NCBI GenBank assembly: GCA_036562495.1
Contig: DATCKA010000104.1
Location: forward strand, 1-64,000
DNA from: Geochorda sp036562495
GTDB lineage: Bacteria > Bacillota > Limnochordia > Limnochordales > Geochordaceae
Reading direction: 5' to 3'
DNA: 64,000 bases
The notes beneath the pieces are model-generated. The model did no database searches. It was not told where the DNA came from and saw nothing but the letters and a program-made list of their open reading frames with translations. Shown here piece after piece: positions 50,001 through 58,360 of the stretch. Each line of letters begins with the position of its first letter. Within the stretch, counting starts at the first letter, position 1. The translations under genes were made by a program, and so were the position numbers.

Positions 50001-51849
50001 ATCGCCACAAGGGGCGAGGGGCAGGTGGCGCCGTCGCTTCCTGGGGCCACTCGACACCACCGACCGACGGGGCCCAGCCTGTCGTGCGAAGGTCCGACTC
50101 GTCGTCGCCCGGCGGCTGGACGGCCCACATGCCCAGCGGGTCGGCCCCGCCGGAGACGGGCCAGGCCGAGTAGACGCCGGCGCGCTCCGTCTCCGAGAAG
50201 ACGATGGTCGATGAGCCCCGGGCCGTCAGCGTCACGACCTCGTCGTCGGGCGCGACGAGCAGGATGCGCTCCTCGCCGGGCGGCACCGGGATGGGCAAGG
50301 CCTGCCCCGGCTCGAGGGGAGGTTGCGCGACCTCCCATGCCCAGGGCGCGGCCAGTCTCAGCACGTTGGCCACCAGCACCGCGAAGGCGACCCGATCCGG
50401 CAGGTCGCTCCGCTCCGGCGCGAAGGCCATGATGATCCGATGGCGGCCGCTGTCGTCGAGGTGGTGCCAGACGAGCGGCCCCCCTGTGCCCTCCACCAGG
50501 ACGTCGGCATCGGGCGGCGGCACGGGCACTGTGGCTGATCGGCTCGCGCGCACGCCATCCAGCTCGACAAAACGCAGGAGCGGATGGGTGCGCTCCCACC
50601 GGACCACCTCCTCGTCGACGGTCGTGCCTGCGACCGTCGGGACGTCCGGCGCCCACACCCACCAGACAGGGGCGTCCCACGGGCCGGGCGTAGCCGGCGG
50701 GTCGACGCCTGCGAAGACGACCAGGTCCGCGCCGGGCTCTACCCTCGAGACGTCGGGCACCCAGACGACCCGCCCCGCGCCGGCCGCGCGCAGCGCCTGC
50801 ACCAGGGGCGTCGCCGGCTCTCCCACCAGGTAGGCCACCGGCGCTCTTACCTCGCCCGAGAAGGCGAGGACGCGAACGTCGTCGGCCGGCAGGGCGTCCG
50901 GCTCGGGCAGTTCGAGCCTGGCTCGCACCGAACCGGGCCCCTGCACCCGGTAGGGCACCACCACCCGTGTCCGGGCGCCGGCGGGGAGGTCCAGTGGCAC
51001 CCGCACATCGAGCCCCGAGTCGCCCTGCAAGCGCAACGTGGCCTGCACCGGCCCGTCGGACAGGTTGGCCACCTCCGCCATCACGTCGACCTCGGAGCGG
51101 GTCGCCCCCGAGCGGTACGCTTGCAGGGCGGTGACGGCGACGTTGGGAGCAGCCGGATCACCCACGTGCACCATCCGCAGGTCCACCCGCTGGGCCAGGC
51201 GCTGCAGGGCCTCCCGGCCTTCGGCGTCCATGACGCCGTCGCTGCCCAGCCAGACGCGCACCGCCCCGCCCCTGCTGGCAAGGGCCTCGATGTGGCGGAC
51301 GAGGGAGTCGAAGTCGGCCCGGCCGTCGGTCGGCGGCTCGATGCTGGCCAAAGCCCTCGCGGCCTCGCCGACGGATCCGAAGGGGCCGGCTAGCGACGTG
51401 CCCGAGGGGCCGACGGACCCGACCCACAGGGAGTGGCGCTCGGCGGCTTGGCTCGTCTGCAGCCGACGAGCCAGCTCCTCGCGGGCCCGAGTGAACCGAT
51501 CGACGCCGGACTCCTTGGCCTGCATGCTCAACGACCGGTCCGCCACGAAGACCTCGATCAGGGGCGGGGTGCCGTCCTGCCGTTGGGGACGGGCCAGGGC
51601 CAGGCCCATCAACGCCGCTGCCGCCAGCTGCAACAAGAGGAGCAGGCTCGCCATGAGGCGGCGCAGCAAGCTCTGTTGGCGGCTCTCCTGCTGCAGCCAG
51701 CGCCACAGCAGAAGGCTCGACACTCTCATGGGCCGGGGCCTGGGCCGCACCAGGTGAAGGAGCACGATGGCCAGGGCCGCGGCGGCGCCAGCCATCAGCC
51801 AGCTGGCCGCCCCCAGCGCCCATCCCGAGAGGATGCCAGGCGGTGTCAT
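47092..51849 (-). CDS. Giant triple-VWA membrane protein (BatA-like fused to VWA/GATase-like module)
   Basis: 1585 residues. The first part is BatA-like: two helices (1-30, 63-85) and VWA1 with D104-R-S-L-S. Next is a beta-rich region with its own GATase-like segment, and a helix near 620-640. Residue 647 begins what looks like a second gene: helix 668-685, VWA2 with D702-T-S-R-S, a GATase-like domain (about 930-1020) and VWA3 with an intact MIDAS D1052-K-S-G-S. A last helix (WPWLIGMAMALLVADVGV) precedes a basic tail. VWA domains bind metal and partner proteins. Its start overlaps DUF58 (ATGA). The role is unknown; stress or envelope assembly with MoxR is inferred. Confidence 0.85.
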   Translation of the reverse strand: MTPPGILSGWALGAASWLMAGAAAALAIVLLHLVRPRPRPMRVSSLLLWRWLQQESRQQSLLRRLMASLLLLLQLAAAALMGLALARPQRQDGTPPLIEVFVADRSLSMQAKESGVDRFTRAREELARRLQTSQAAERHSLWVGSVGPSGTSLAGPFGSVGEAARALASIEPPTDGRADFDSLVRHIEALASRGGAVRVWLGSDGVMDAEGREALQRLAQRVDLRMVHVGDPAAPNVAVTALQAYRSGATRSEVDVMAEVANLSDGPVQATLRLQGDSGLDVRVPLDLPAGARTRVVVPYRVQGPGSVRARLELPEPDALPADDVRVLAFSGEVRAPVAYLVGEPATPLVQALRAAGAGRVVWVPDVSRVEPGADLVVFAGVDPPATPGPWDAPVWWVWAPDVPTVAGTTVDEEVVRWERTHPLLRFVELDGVRASRSATVPVPPPDADVLVEGTGGPLVWHHLDDSGRHRIIMAFAPERSDLPDRVAFAVLVANVLRLAAPWAWEVAQPPLEPGQALPIPVPPGEERILLVAPDDEVVTLTARGSSTIVFSETERAGVYSAWPVSGGADPLGMWAVQPPGDDESDLRTTGWAPSVGGVEWPQEATAPPAPRPLWRWAAAMALATLVVEAALYLRPGPRDGLRGLGMSTASGAGHPVLTAWQRQRRRFVLLRAAAMVALMAALADPMVPLPSDGRRLVFVVDTSRSLPAEARAAAYRFVEAVLQQLGPRDRAWVVEADRAPRLRAAYRGARPDPDVPLGMPAGSTGEATDLEAALHAARSLLTDGESGRASPPGRIVLLSDGRQTAGDALAAVREDPAFPPVDVVPVLAGLDPEVAVASVTAPASVAEGEPVAVRVRLWSSRPQQVRLALHRDGTLLWEGEIALRGGWHNVAFEDPSPPAGPVALYEAVLSSWQADLEPSNNRAGAAVRIEGHRRLLYVASSPSPGSRWLSARGIPVEVVSPETLPDSRTSLARYSAIVLDDVPASSLSSSQMDALAASVRDMGVGLVVLGGPKAFGPGGYLDTPLEELLPVRSEVPARLLVPQVALVLVIDKSGSMGERDVTGTKLDAARRAAAATLELLSPDDLVGVLAFDGQPRWVQPLSPASDPSPLLRRMATLTADGGTDLGPALREALGSLESTRAMVRHVIVLSDGKSNPADFEGMTRQAAQRGITVSTVAIGPDADAALLAEIARWGRGRFYQTRDLRAIPQIFASETIVVTRSAIVAGPVQVRATGQHGVGASLLPPQAESPPPLEAYVATTPKPDAPVYLVSQEGDPILAAWRAGLGRVVAFTSSLTGPWTRSWHDEGLAAALLDRMARWVLPPADASPGASRLYVELGPERGRVVLEALDDQGRPVNFLQAEAIVSGPGGVSETVPLRQEAPGRYTGAFDASEPGGYVATVAVEGRRLQAVALRAYPAELEPGPPSPSLLSRLAHETGGQIVAYITPTVTQEQGPLPAPVADAAARLAGLPPAQAGGWRTRPAWPWLIGMAMALLVADVGVRRLTESPAALLTDLVGGVAAWAGRLRRPTRRPSPSARDILEAKRQARPRPLDGPSATGDDGGVDPARAARLYLARLRRERRGS
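49909..49924 (-). promoter_or_regulatory. Internal ribosome binding site and ATG inside the VWA gene
   Basis: On the minus strand GAGGGG (49924-49919) precedes an in-frame ATG (49911-49909) by seven bases. The ATG is Met647, the first residue of the part resembling a separate VWA/GATase gene. It could initiate a 939-residue C-terminal protein in addition to the full fusion. Confidence 0.5.
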
Positions 51850-52742
51850 CGCACCACGCCCGCCTCCCTCAGGCGGACGCTGACGGCTTCATAGGCCGAT
51901 CCCTCGGAGGGCACCAGGACGTACCGAACGCGCCGGCGCGCAGCCATGGCCGCGAGGCGGGCCTGCCAGTCGCGCACGAGGGCCCGGTAGCGGGCCAGGG
52001 TGGCGGCGTCGAGCCGGACGGGCAGGGCCTGTCCCGACTCGACGTCGATGAGCCGAAGCTCTCCCGATGCCGCAGGCTCGATCTCTCCCGGGGCGAGTAC
52101 GTGAACCAGCACCACGTCCCGGCGCGCCAGCGTCAGGGCCTGGAGGGCGGACTCGACCGCCTCCACGGGTGACAGCAGATCGCTGATGAGCAGGGTGACG
52201 GCCGGGCCCGGGGCGCCGTGGACGATCCTCGCGGCCCATGCGGCCCAGTCGACCTCGCCGGCCGGTCGGACGGCCTGCAGGGCTCGCAAGAGCTGCGACA
52301 ACGCGGCGGGATGGCTGCCCCTGAGCACCGGCTCCGTCCGTGCGTCGAGGTCGGGGGCAGGGCCGTGCGTGGACGGGGTGACCAGCCGCACCCGCTCGTC
52401 AGAGGTCAGGGCCACGACTCCGAGACAGGCCGCCAGCTGTCGTGCGAACTCCCACTTGCTGGCATCGGGTTGGGCCATGGAGAGGCTGTTGTCCAGCGCC
52501 AGCTCCACCAGCAGGTCCGACTCACGCGCGTGCACGCGGACGTAAGGTCGGTCGAGCCTCGCCAGGGCCTTCCAATCGATGGCGCGGTAGTCGTCGCCGG
52601 GCATGTACTCGCGATGGCTGAGGAAGTCCCACCCCTCGCCGGCGCGCCTGACAGGGCGCCATGCGGGCCCGGCGCCGGCTGCCGAGAGCCGGGAGGCGAT
52701 GCGCAGGCGACCGAGGCCTGCCAGCCACCGCTCATCGAGCAT
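51846..52742 (-). CDS. DUF58 domain protein
   Basis: 298 residues. The DUF58 signature SHREYMPGDDYRAIDWKALAR is at 42-62, followed by a VWA-like fold (VELALDNSLSMAQPD). DUF58 proteins act with MoxR AAA+ ATPases and VWA proteins in many bacteria, but their exact role is unsettled. It overlaps moxR by 11 bases upstream and the triple-VWA gene by four bases downstream, so translation is coupled. It is cytoplasmic, with no membrane helix. Confidence 0.9.
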   Translation of the reverse strand: MLDERWLAGLGRLRIASRLSAAGAGPAWRPVRRAGEGWDFLSHREYMPGDDYRAIDWKALARLDRPYVRVHARESDLLVELALDNSLSMAQPDASKWEFARQLAACLGVVALTSDERVRLVTPSTHGPAPDLDARTEPVLRGSHPAALSQLLRALQAVRPAGEVDWAAWAARIVHGAPGPAVTLLISDLLSPVEAVESALQALTLARRDVVLVHVLAPGEIEPAASGELRLIDVESGQALPVRLDAATLARYRALVRDWQARLAAMAARRRVRYVLVPSEGSAYEAVSVRLREAGVVR

Positions 52743-53778
52743 GGCGGCGGCCGGGCCCCCTGGACATCACCGCTTGCCACACGCTCTCGAGCGTCCTGTC
52801 CACGTCGACTTCCTCGGCGTGGCCCTGGAAGTTGAGGATGATGCGGTGCCGGAGCGCCGGGAGCACCACCGCACGGACGTCGTCCAGGCTGACGTGCATG
52901 CGCTCGCTGAGCACGGCGCGCGCCTTGGCCGCCAGCACCAGCGCCTGTGCACCCCTGGGGCTGGCCCCGTACCGGACGAACCGACGAACCGCGTCGACGT
53001 CGGATGTCTCGGGATGGGTGGCGGCCACCAGGTCCAGGACCGCTTCCTTGACCTCCGGACCCATGGCCACCCAGCGCACCACACGCTGCACCTCCAGCAT
53101 CTGCTCGCTCGAGAGCACCGGACGGATGGGTGGGAGCGACTCGCCGGTGGTACGATCCAGGATGCGTGCCAGCTCGTCGCGCGACGGGTAACCCACCTTC
53201 ACCTTGAAGAGGAAACGGTCGAGCTGGGCCTCGGGCAGGGGATAGGTGCCCTCCATCTCGATGGGGTTTTGGGTGGCCAGCACGAAGAACGGCGCCTCGA
53301 GCCGGTACTCGGTGCCCGCCACGGTCACCCGTTGCTCCTGCATCGCCTCCAGCAGGGCCGACTGGGTCTTGGGGGTGGCGCGGTTGATCTCGTCGGCCAG
53401 CACCACCTGGGCGAAGATGGGGCCGGGCTGGAACTGGAACGTGCGCCGCCCGTGCCCGGGGTCGTCGATCAGCACCTGGGTCCCCACGATGTCGGCCGGC
53501 ATCAGGTCGGGTGTGAACTGGATCCGCGAGAAGCGCAGGTCGGTGGCCGCCGCCAGCGATTTGACCAGCAAGGTCTTGCCGAGACCGGGCAGGCCCTCCA
53601 GCAAGACGTGCCCTCCGGCCATCAGCGCCACCAGGACTTCCTCGATCACCTCGTCCTGGCCGACGATGACGGAGGCGAGCGCCTCCTTCACCTTGCGCAT
53701 CCTCATCGCCGCCTCCGCGACGGCCCGCTCGGCCCGGTCGGCGTCGAGAGCCGGCGACGTCGCTTGGCCCTCCGTCAC
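52732..53778 (-). CDS. MoxR family AAA+ ATPase
   Basis: 348 residues. Walker A is LEGLPGLGKT, Walker B is VVLADEINRATPKTQSALLEAMQE, sensor 1 is LATQNPIEMEGTYPLPEAQLDRF, and SPRGAQALVLAAKARA is the sensor 2 region. MoxR ATPases are chaperones that insert cofactors or assemble VWA-containing partners. GTG at 53778 overlaps the upstream gene by four bases. It is the enzymatic centre of the operon. Confidence 0.94.
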   Translation of the reverse strand: MTEGQATSPALDADRAERAVAEAAMRMRKVKEALASVIVGQDEVIEEVLVALMAGGHVLLEGLPGLGKTLLVKSLAAATDLRFSRIQFTPDLMPADIVGTQVLIDDPGHGRRTFQFQPGPIFAQVVLADEINRATPKTQSALLEAMQEQRVTVAGTEYRLEAPFFVLATQNPIEMEGTYPLPEAQLDRFLFKVKVGYPSRDELARILDRTTGESLPPIRPVLSSEQMLEVQRVVRWVAMGPEVKEAVLDLVAATHPETSDVDAVRRFVRYGASPRGAQALVLAAKARAVLSERMHVSLDDVRAVVLPALRHRIILNFQGHAEEVDVDRTLESVWQAVMSRGPGRRHAR

Positions 53779-55385
53779 CCGTCCATCCCCCCTCCGGCTC
53801 GTATCTCGAAGTAACGCCGCACCGCCTCCCGATACTCGAGCGGGACCGATTCGAGCTCGGGCGCCGGGGCGCTTTGCGAGGGCCCTGCCCCCACGTCCAG
53901 GGGGCCTGGCTCCTCGACCGACCCCTGCAGGGGCGCCGGCCGGGCCGACACGCCCGGCAACGCGTGCGCCTCGCCGGGCCCCAGCTGGGGCGATGAGGGC
54001 AGCACGATCCGCCCACCGTCGACGGGCAAGGGGCCACCGGTCAGCTCCTCGGGAAGCGCACCGGCTCCGGAGCCGGGGGGCCCACTGCCCTCCGCCATCT
54101 CGGGAGAGATACGAGAGCTCGGCGGCGCCGCTCCGTCCGACGGCCCCTCGGAGGGGAGGCCGTCCGCAGGTGCCGGTGTAGGGCGGGTGGCCTCCCCTTG
54201 CCCGCCGGAGGCGACTACCTCGTCGGGCGCTGTTGCGGGCGACGTCTGGGCCGGTCGCGTCGAGGATCGGGACGGGCCTCCGCCGTCGTCGGGCCCGGCG
54301 CGCTCGTCGGGTGTCGGAGACAACGGCGCGGGATCGGGCGTCGTCCGCGCTTCCGACGAAAGCGGCGTCATGGCGTCGGCATGGGGTTCGGAGAGAGCGC
54401 CCGTTCCCTCGACGGGACTCTCGTCACCCTCGCCGTGGGCAGCCAGCATCGCGAGCACCTCCGCGGCCCGGTCGGCAGTATCCGACGAGATGAGGCCGAG
54501 TCGTGCCAGCCGCGCCAGCAAGCTGAGCCGGCCCCAGAGCGGCTCCAGGCCCAGCGCGGAGGTGGGGACGCCTTCGAAGGGTGCCTGGACCGACCCTGCG
54601 CCCGAGGCCGGCATCTCGCCGATGGAACCCCACGATCCGGGGCGCTGCGGGTCCGCCACCTGCGCCCGAGTCGATGCCGGAGAGGTGGCCTGGCGCAACT
54701 CAGCTGCGGCGCGGGCCGCTCCTGAATCACCGGTGCTGGCGGCCTGCTGCTCCAGGAGCGACGCGAGGCGCTGGAGCAGAGCCGACTGCTCGGGCGACAG
54801 CGCCGCCCCCGCGGGCTGCTGCGAGGAGGAGGCCAACGGTGGCGGCTGCAGCCGCTGCAGGAGACGGTCGAGGCCGACGTCGTACCCGGGCAGGGTCACC
54901 AGGGCCGCCGCGGCCAGGGCCACGAGGGTCCGTCCTTGGCCGACGACGGGGGGCACCAGACGCTCCACCGGTGGAGCCCTGTCCTCCACGAGCCGGTCGG
55001 CCCGACGGGCGAGCGCGGGCCCCAGAGGGGACGAGACCAGGCCGAGACGCCAGGCCCAGGCGGTCGTCAGGAGTTGGCCGGCCTCCAGGGCGCCGTCGAG
55101 CGCGGCCACGAGCGAGGACGGGGCCCGGACCTGGCCTCGATACGTCCGGTGCCCCACTGCCGCCCCGACGGCCGAGGCGGCCATAGCGACCAGGAGCCTG
55201 CCCTGGGCATCGGGGGGGCCGCCTGCGACCAGCATCGCCAGGACGGCTCCGACGTAGACGATGCAGGCCCATCGCAGCCCGTCCAACCCGGCCTGCGTCA
55301 GCGACCGTCGGGCGTCTGCACGGCGAAGGGCCTCGACCCAACGGTCCAGCGCCCCAGCACCTGACGACGGGAGGCCGGGAGCCAT
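53775..55385 (-). CDS. Membrane protein with long low-complexity region (unknown function)
   Basis: 536 residues. Two to three helices lie in the first 170 residues (GLDGLRWACIVYVGAVLAMLV, LLVAMAASAVGAAVG, LVALAAAALVTLP). A helical segment follows (ALSPEQSALLQRLASLLEQQAA), then a Pro/Ser/Gly/Glu-rich stretch from about 310 to 505. The end is VPLEYREAVRRYFEIRAGGG, which resembles the tail of DUF4175-like proteins found in MoxR operons. The low-complexity region may span the wall. It starts at TGATG, one base overlapping the upstream stop. I do not assign a function. Confidence 0.75.
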   Translation of the reverse strand: MAPGLPSSGAGALDRWVEALRRADARRSLTQAGLDGLRWACIVYVGAVLAMLVAGGPPDAQGRLLVAMAASAVGAAVGHRTYRGQVRAPSSLVAALDGALEAGQLLTTAWAWRLGLVSSPLGPALARRADRLVEDRAPPVERLVPPVVGQGRTLVALAAAALVTLPGYDVGLDRLLQRLQPPPLASSSQQPAGAALSPEQSALLQRLASLLEQQAASTGDSGAARAAAELRQATSPASTRAQVADPQRPGSWGSIGEMPASGAGSVQAPFEGVPTSALGLEPLWGRLSLLARLARLGLISSDTADRAAEVLAMLAAHGEGDESPVEGTGALSEPHADAMTPLSSEARTTPDPAPLSPTPDERAGPDDGGGPSRSSTRPAQTSPATAPDEVVASGGQGEATRPTPAPADGLPSEGPSDGAAPPSSRISPEMAEGSGPPGSGAGALPEELTGGPLPVDGGRIVLPSSPQLGPGEAHALPGVSARPAPLQGSVEEPGPLDVGAGPSQSAPAPELESVPLEYREAVRRYFEIRAGGGMDG

Positions 55386-56113
55386 CAGACGTCCCCCTCT
55401 CGGCCGGGACGAGCTACACGGAGTCGCCGGCGCACGGCGGCATGGGCCGTCAGGGTGCCGATCAAAGCCAGCCCCAACTGGACGACCGTCGCCTCCGCGG
55501 GGCTCGAGGCGGGCGTCCACGGCCTGTCGGCGGGCCCTGATCCCGAGACCGCCTGACCCGAGGCCCAGATGATGGCAAGGAGGACCGCCCCGGCGGCAGG
55601 CCGCACCGTCTCGGGAAGTGCCGCCAGCAGGGTGCTCCCCCATGCCGCCCCCGAGGCGGCTGCCGCGAGAGCCGCCGCGAGAGCTCCGGCGATCTCGGCG
55701 GGGACGGCACCCGAGACGCGGGCGGCGAAGAGGCCGGGCGGCAGCGACAGCAGCAGCACCGAGACGCCGGCCATCCACGCCGCCACCAGGAGACCTCCGG
55801 TGACCGCGGCGGGGGAGAGGCCGCCCCAATGGTGCCAGTCCTCCCATCCGACGCGCTCGAGGGGGGCGTCGGGATCGACGGGTGCGGAAGAGGCGGCTCC
55901 CATCCAGAGCGCGGCCAGGGCGGCTCCAAGGTACGTCACGGTGGACCAGCCCCGCCACAGGTCCAGCCGCCCCAGGGACTCGACGGGGGCAGCGCCCGGC
56001 CACGCCAGGGCTGCCAGGATGGCCACCCCCACAAGCCCTCCGGCCAGGCCGGCGGCTCGGCCCCGTTGCCGGATGAGCACGTCTCCCAGCCGCCACCAGA
56101 CCAGCGCCATCAT
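55385..56113 (-). CDS. Polytopic membrane protein, unknown function (MoxR operon)
   Basis: 242 residues with about six helices (AAGLAGGLVGVAILAALAW, TVTYLGAALAALWMGAAS, AAVTGGLLVAAWMAGVSVLLLSLP, AEIAGALAAALAAAASGAAWG, AAGAVLLAIIWASGQAV, LGLALIGTLTAHAAV). The layout resembles an ABC-2 type permease, but no ATPase is encoded nearby. ATG at 56113 overlaps the upstream stop (ATGA). ATG 56110 is an alternative. The product probably anchors the system in the membrane. Confidence 0.75.
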   Translation of the reverse strand: MMALVWWRLGDVLIRQRGRAAGLAGGLVGVAILAALAWPGAAPVESLGRLDLWRGWSTVTYLGAALAALWMGAASSAPVDPDAPLERVGWEDWHHWGGLSPAAVTGGLLVAAWMAGVSVLLLSLPPGLFAARVSGAVPAEIAGALAAALAAAASGAAWGSTLLAALPETVRPAAGAVLLAIIWASGQAVSGSGPADRPWTPASSPAEATVVQLGLALIGTLTAHAAVRRRLRVARPGREGDV

Positions 56114-58062
56114 GACGACGAGCGCTCCTCTGCCGGACCGTCGACGACAGGCGCCAGCCGGGCCACGATCAGGGTGGTGGTGGGGACAGGGCTCCACCGG
56201 TGCCCGGGGCGACGAGCCTCCACGACGGGCCGGGCGACTTCATCGACATAGAGCACGACCCAGGGCGGGCTCTCCTGCGCCGAAGAGGGTTCGGGACCGG
56301 GCGCGAGGGCGTCGGCCAAGACCTGGGCCGCTGCCAGCGCGAGGCGACTCGACGCCGCATCGGAGGCGGGTGCCAGCGCCTCTGCCAGCATCCCGCGCAG
56401 CACGGTGGGCCCCAGCGAGAGGCCCGTCCGCCGCACCTGCCCTACCAGGGAGGCGGTGTCCGGGTCCACCCGTACGACGCGGCCGGACGCCGTTACGACG
56501 GCCGGCGCCACCGGCACCACACCGGACGGAGTCACGACCACGCCTCTCCCCGACGACGCCAGGGCCAGCGCGTCGCCGAGCGTGGCATCCAGGTAGAAGG
56601 CGGCCCGCCACCCGGCGATCCGCGGCGCTCCCGCCGCCTCCTGCCCGTCGTCATCCGACGGGCGGATCTCGTCGAGAGGGCGGAGCGCCCAGGCGGGACC
56701 TCGGCCCTCCGAGGAGAGCCGCCTGACGTGGAAGCCGATGGCGCCTGCCCCCGTGTCCGAGGGGAGCAGGGGGCCGGGCACGAGGGCCGCCCCGTCAAGG
56801 GCGGATCGCACCTCCCAGTGGCTCTCCACCAGACCGGGGAAGACGATGAGGAGTTCCGCTCGCAGTGGCTCGTCCTGTGCCGCCCCCGCCGCGGCCCAGC
56901 CTCCCTTCAATCCCGAGGGACGCACCAGGAGCAAGGCCCTCGGCCGGTCCACTCGAGAGAGGAAGGCCGAGGCCCCTGCCACCGCCCCGATGCCGGCTAC
57001 CATCAGCATGATTGCGCCGACGGCCAGCCACGCTCGTGTCCGGAGGCGCCCGAAGCTTGCCATCCATTGCCAGACCGACACGGCGTAGGTCAGCGCGGCC
57101 AGGGCGATCCATCGGGGAGGCGTCGGGACGGGCCAGGAGCCGAGTGCGTCGAAAAGTCGTGCCCTCAAAGCATCCTCGGCGGCGAAGGGGGCCGTGACTG
57201 ACCCTTGCGCAGGCTGCTGGCCGACCGGTGCGAGACCCAGACGGCCCGCGATGTCCGTGAGGGCATCCCGCGCGGACTGGACCGTCTCCATGGGCACCCG
57301 GGCGACGCGGGGGACCGGCCAACCGGGGTCGGCCGCAGGTGACGCCGCCGCGAGTCGCTCCAGGTGTGCCCCGAGGTCGGCCCACGCCTGGGGGATGCGC
57401 TCCGGTAGGACCACGGCACCCCCGTCCCGCAGGTAGCCTGCGAGCGCCTCCCGCTGCACGGGGGAGAGCCGATCGACGGGGAAGTCGGCGGCGACCACCA
57501 CCAGGCGGGCGGCGCGATAGGCCGACAGCCAGGGGGGCGCGTCGGATGGCGACGTCAGGTAGACGACCCGCAGCCCCCACTGCCCGAGCCACTCCCACCC
57601 CTGACCGGCTCTGCTCAGGACGAGCGCGAGCGGAGCATCCGCCTGGCCTCGTGGCGAGCCGCCGGGCGACAGCGAGGCTCTCGCGGCGCCGGTGGACGCC
57701 TCGAGCTCCATCCAGTTGCCGGCGGGCAGGAGCAGCCACGTCGTCCACTGGCCCCGAGCCGGGATGTCCACGGACTCTTCCCACTCGAGGAGTGTCGGCG
57801 TGCTTCCGAGGACGTCCCGGGCGACCAGGCGCAACTCGAGGTCGCCCGTGAAGCGGTGACCGGAATCGATACGCGCCTGCACCGGGAGGGTCGGTGCACT
57901 GACGCTGTCGGCAGGCCACAGGGGCTGCAAGGAGAGACGAACGGACTGGTCCGGCGGCGAGGGCTGGGGTCCCGGCGGTGCCGCCGGGGCCGGGACGGCC
58001 ACGGCCGACATCCAGCCGAGTGTCAGCGCGACCGCGAGCGCCACCCTGCACGCCGGCCGCAT
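56110..58062 (-). CDS. Secreted/membrane protein with GATase-like domain, first gene of MoxR operon
   Basis: 650 residues. A signal peptide (RVALAVALTLGWMSAVAVPAPA) is followed by a beta-rich exported region, then a GATase-1-like segment (about 155-222, RLVVVAADFPVDRLSPVQREALAGYLRDGGAVVLP). Two membrane helices lie near 318-338 and 344-365, and an external C-terminal domain closes the protein. The GATase-like pattern is shared with the triple-VWA protein later in the operon. No catalytic cysteine is visible, so it is not a true amidotransferase. ATG at 58062 was chosen because it begins the signal peptide and has GAGGGG just upstream. Function unknown. Confidence 0.75.
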   Translation of the reverse strand: MRPACRVALAVALTLGWMSAVAVPAPAAPPGPQPSPPDQSVRLSLQPLWPADSVSAPTLPVQARIDSGHRFTGDLELRLVARDVLGSTPTLLEWEESVDIPARGQWTTWLLLPAGNWMELEASTGAARASLSPGGSPRGQADAPLALVLSRAGQGWEWLGQWGLRVVYLTSPSDAPPWLSAYRAARLVVVAADFPVDRLSPVQREALAGYLRDGGAVVLPERIPQAWADLGAHLERLAAASPAADPGWPVPRVARVPMETVQSARDALTDIAGRLGLAPVGQQPAQGSVTAPFAAEDALRARLFDALGSWPVPTPPRWIALAALTYAVSVWQWMASFGRLRTRAWLAVGAIMLMVAGIGAVAGASAFLSRVDRPRALLLVRPSGLKGGWAAAGAAQDEPLRAELLIVFPGLVESHWEVRSALDGAALVPGPLLPSDTGAGAIGFHVRRLSSEGRGPAWALRPLDEIRPSDDDGQEAAGAPRIAGWRAAFYLDATLGDALALASSGRGVVVTPSGVVPVAPAVVTASGRVVRVDPDTASLVGQVRRTGLSLGPTVLRGMLAEALAPASDAASSRLALAAAQVLADALAPGPEPSSAQESPPWVVLYVDEVARPVVEARRPGHRWSPVPTTTLIVARLAPVVDGPAEERSSS

Positions 58063-58104
58063 CGTCCCCCTCGGCCCCACCTTCGTCGCCTGGTGCTTGC
58101 CTCT

Positions 58105-58110
58105 ATTGTA
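58105..58110 (-). promoter_or_regulatory. Candidate -10 element of the MoxR operon
   Basis: On the minus strand TACAAT lies 42 bases before the start of the first gene. No good -35 is visible 16-18 bases further up, so an activator or alternative sigma factor may be needed. Confidence 0.4.
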
Positions 58111-58157
58111 CCATTGGAGGATCGAAGTACCGGGTGGGCCCCGAAGCGCGCGAAAAT

Positions 58158-58190
58158 GGCCGGGTGGCTCCTTCCATGAGCTACCCGGCC
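58158..58190. repeat. Twelve-pair hairpin between divergent operons
   Basis: GGCCGGGTGGCT and AGCTACCCGGCC pair with one mismatch around a nine-base loop. Read on the minus strand it is followed by ATTTTC, like a weak terminator. It lies about 50 bases upstream of the minus -10. It may block reverse transcription from the polyamine promoter or serve as a leader attenuator. This 298-base divergent region (58063-58360) holds no gene. Confidence 0.5.
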
Positions 58191-58279
58191 CACGGGACAC
58201 GAAACACGGGGCAACGTCCCTGTCTGCCCGTTTGTACCCTCTCCCATCTCGGGTGCTTCCATGCATCGGACTCTCCCGC

Positions 58280-58285
58280 TATACT
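58280..58285 (+). promoter_or_regulatory. Candidate -10 of the polyamine operon
   Basis: TATACT stands out in this GC-rich sequence and lies 75 bases before the arginine decarboxylase start. The -35 is poor. It would transcribe the decarboxylase, speE, speB, argS, yesL-like and perhaps pyrG. Confidence 0.45.
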
Positions 58286-58360
58286 TACGCACGTGATTGA
58301 GTGGGCCACGGCAGAGTTGACGGCCGGGCACCTCACTGAGGGAGGCAAGTTTCAAGAGCG

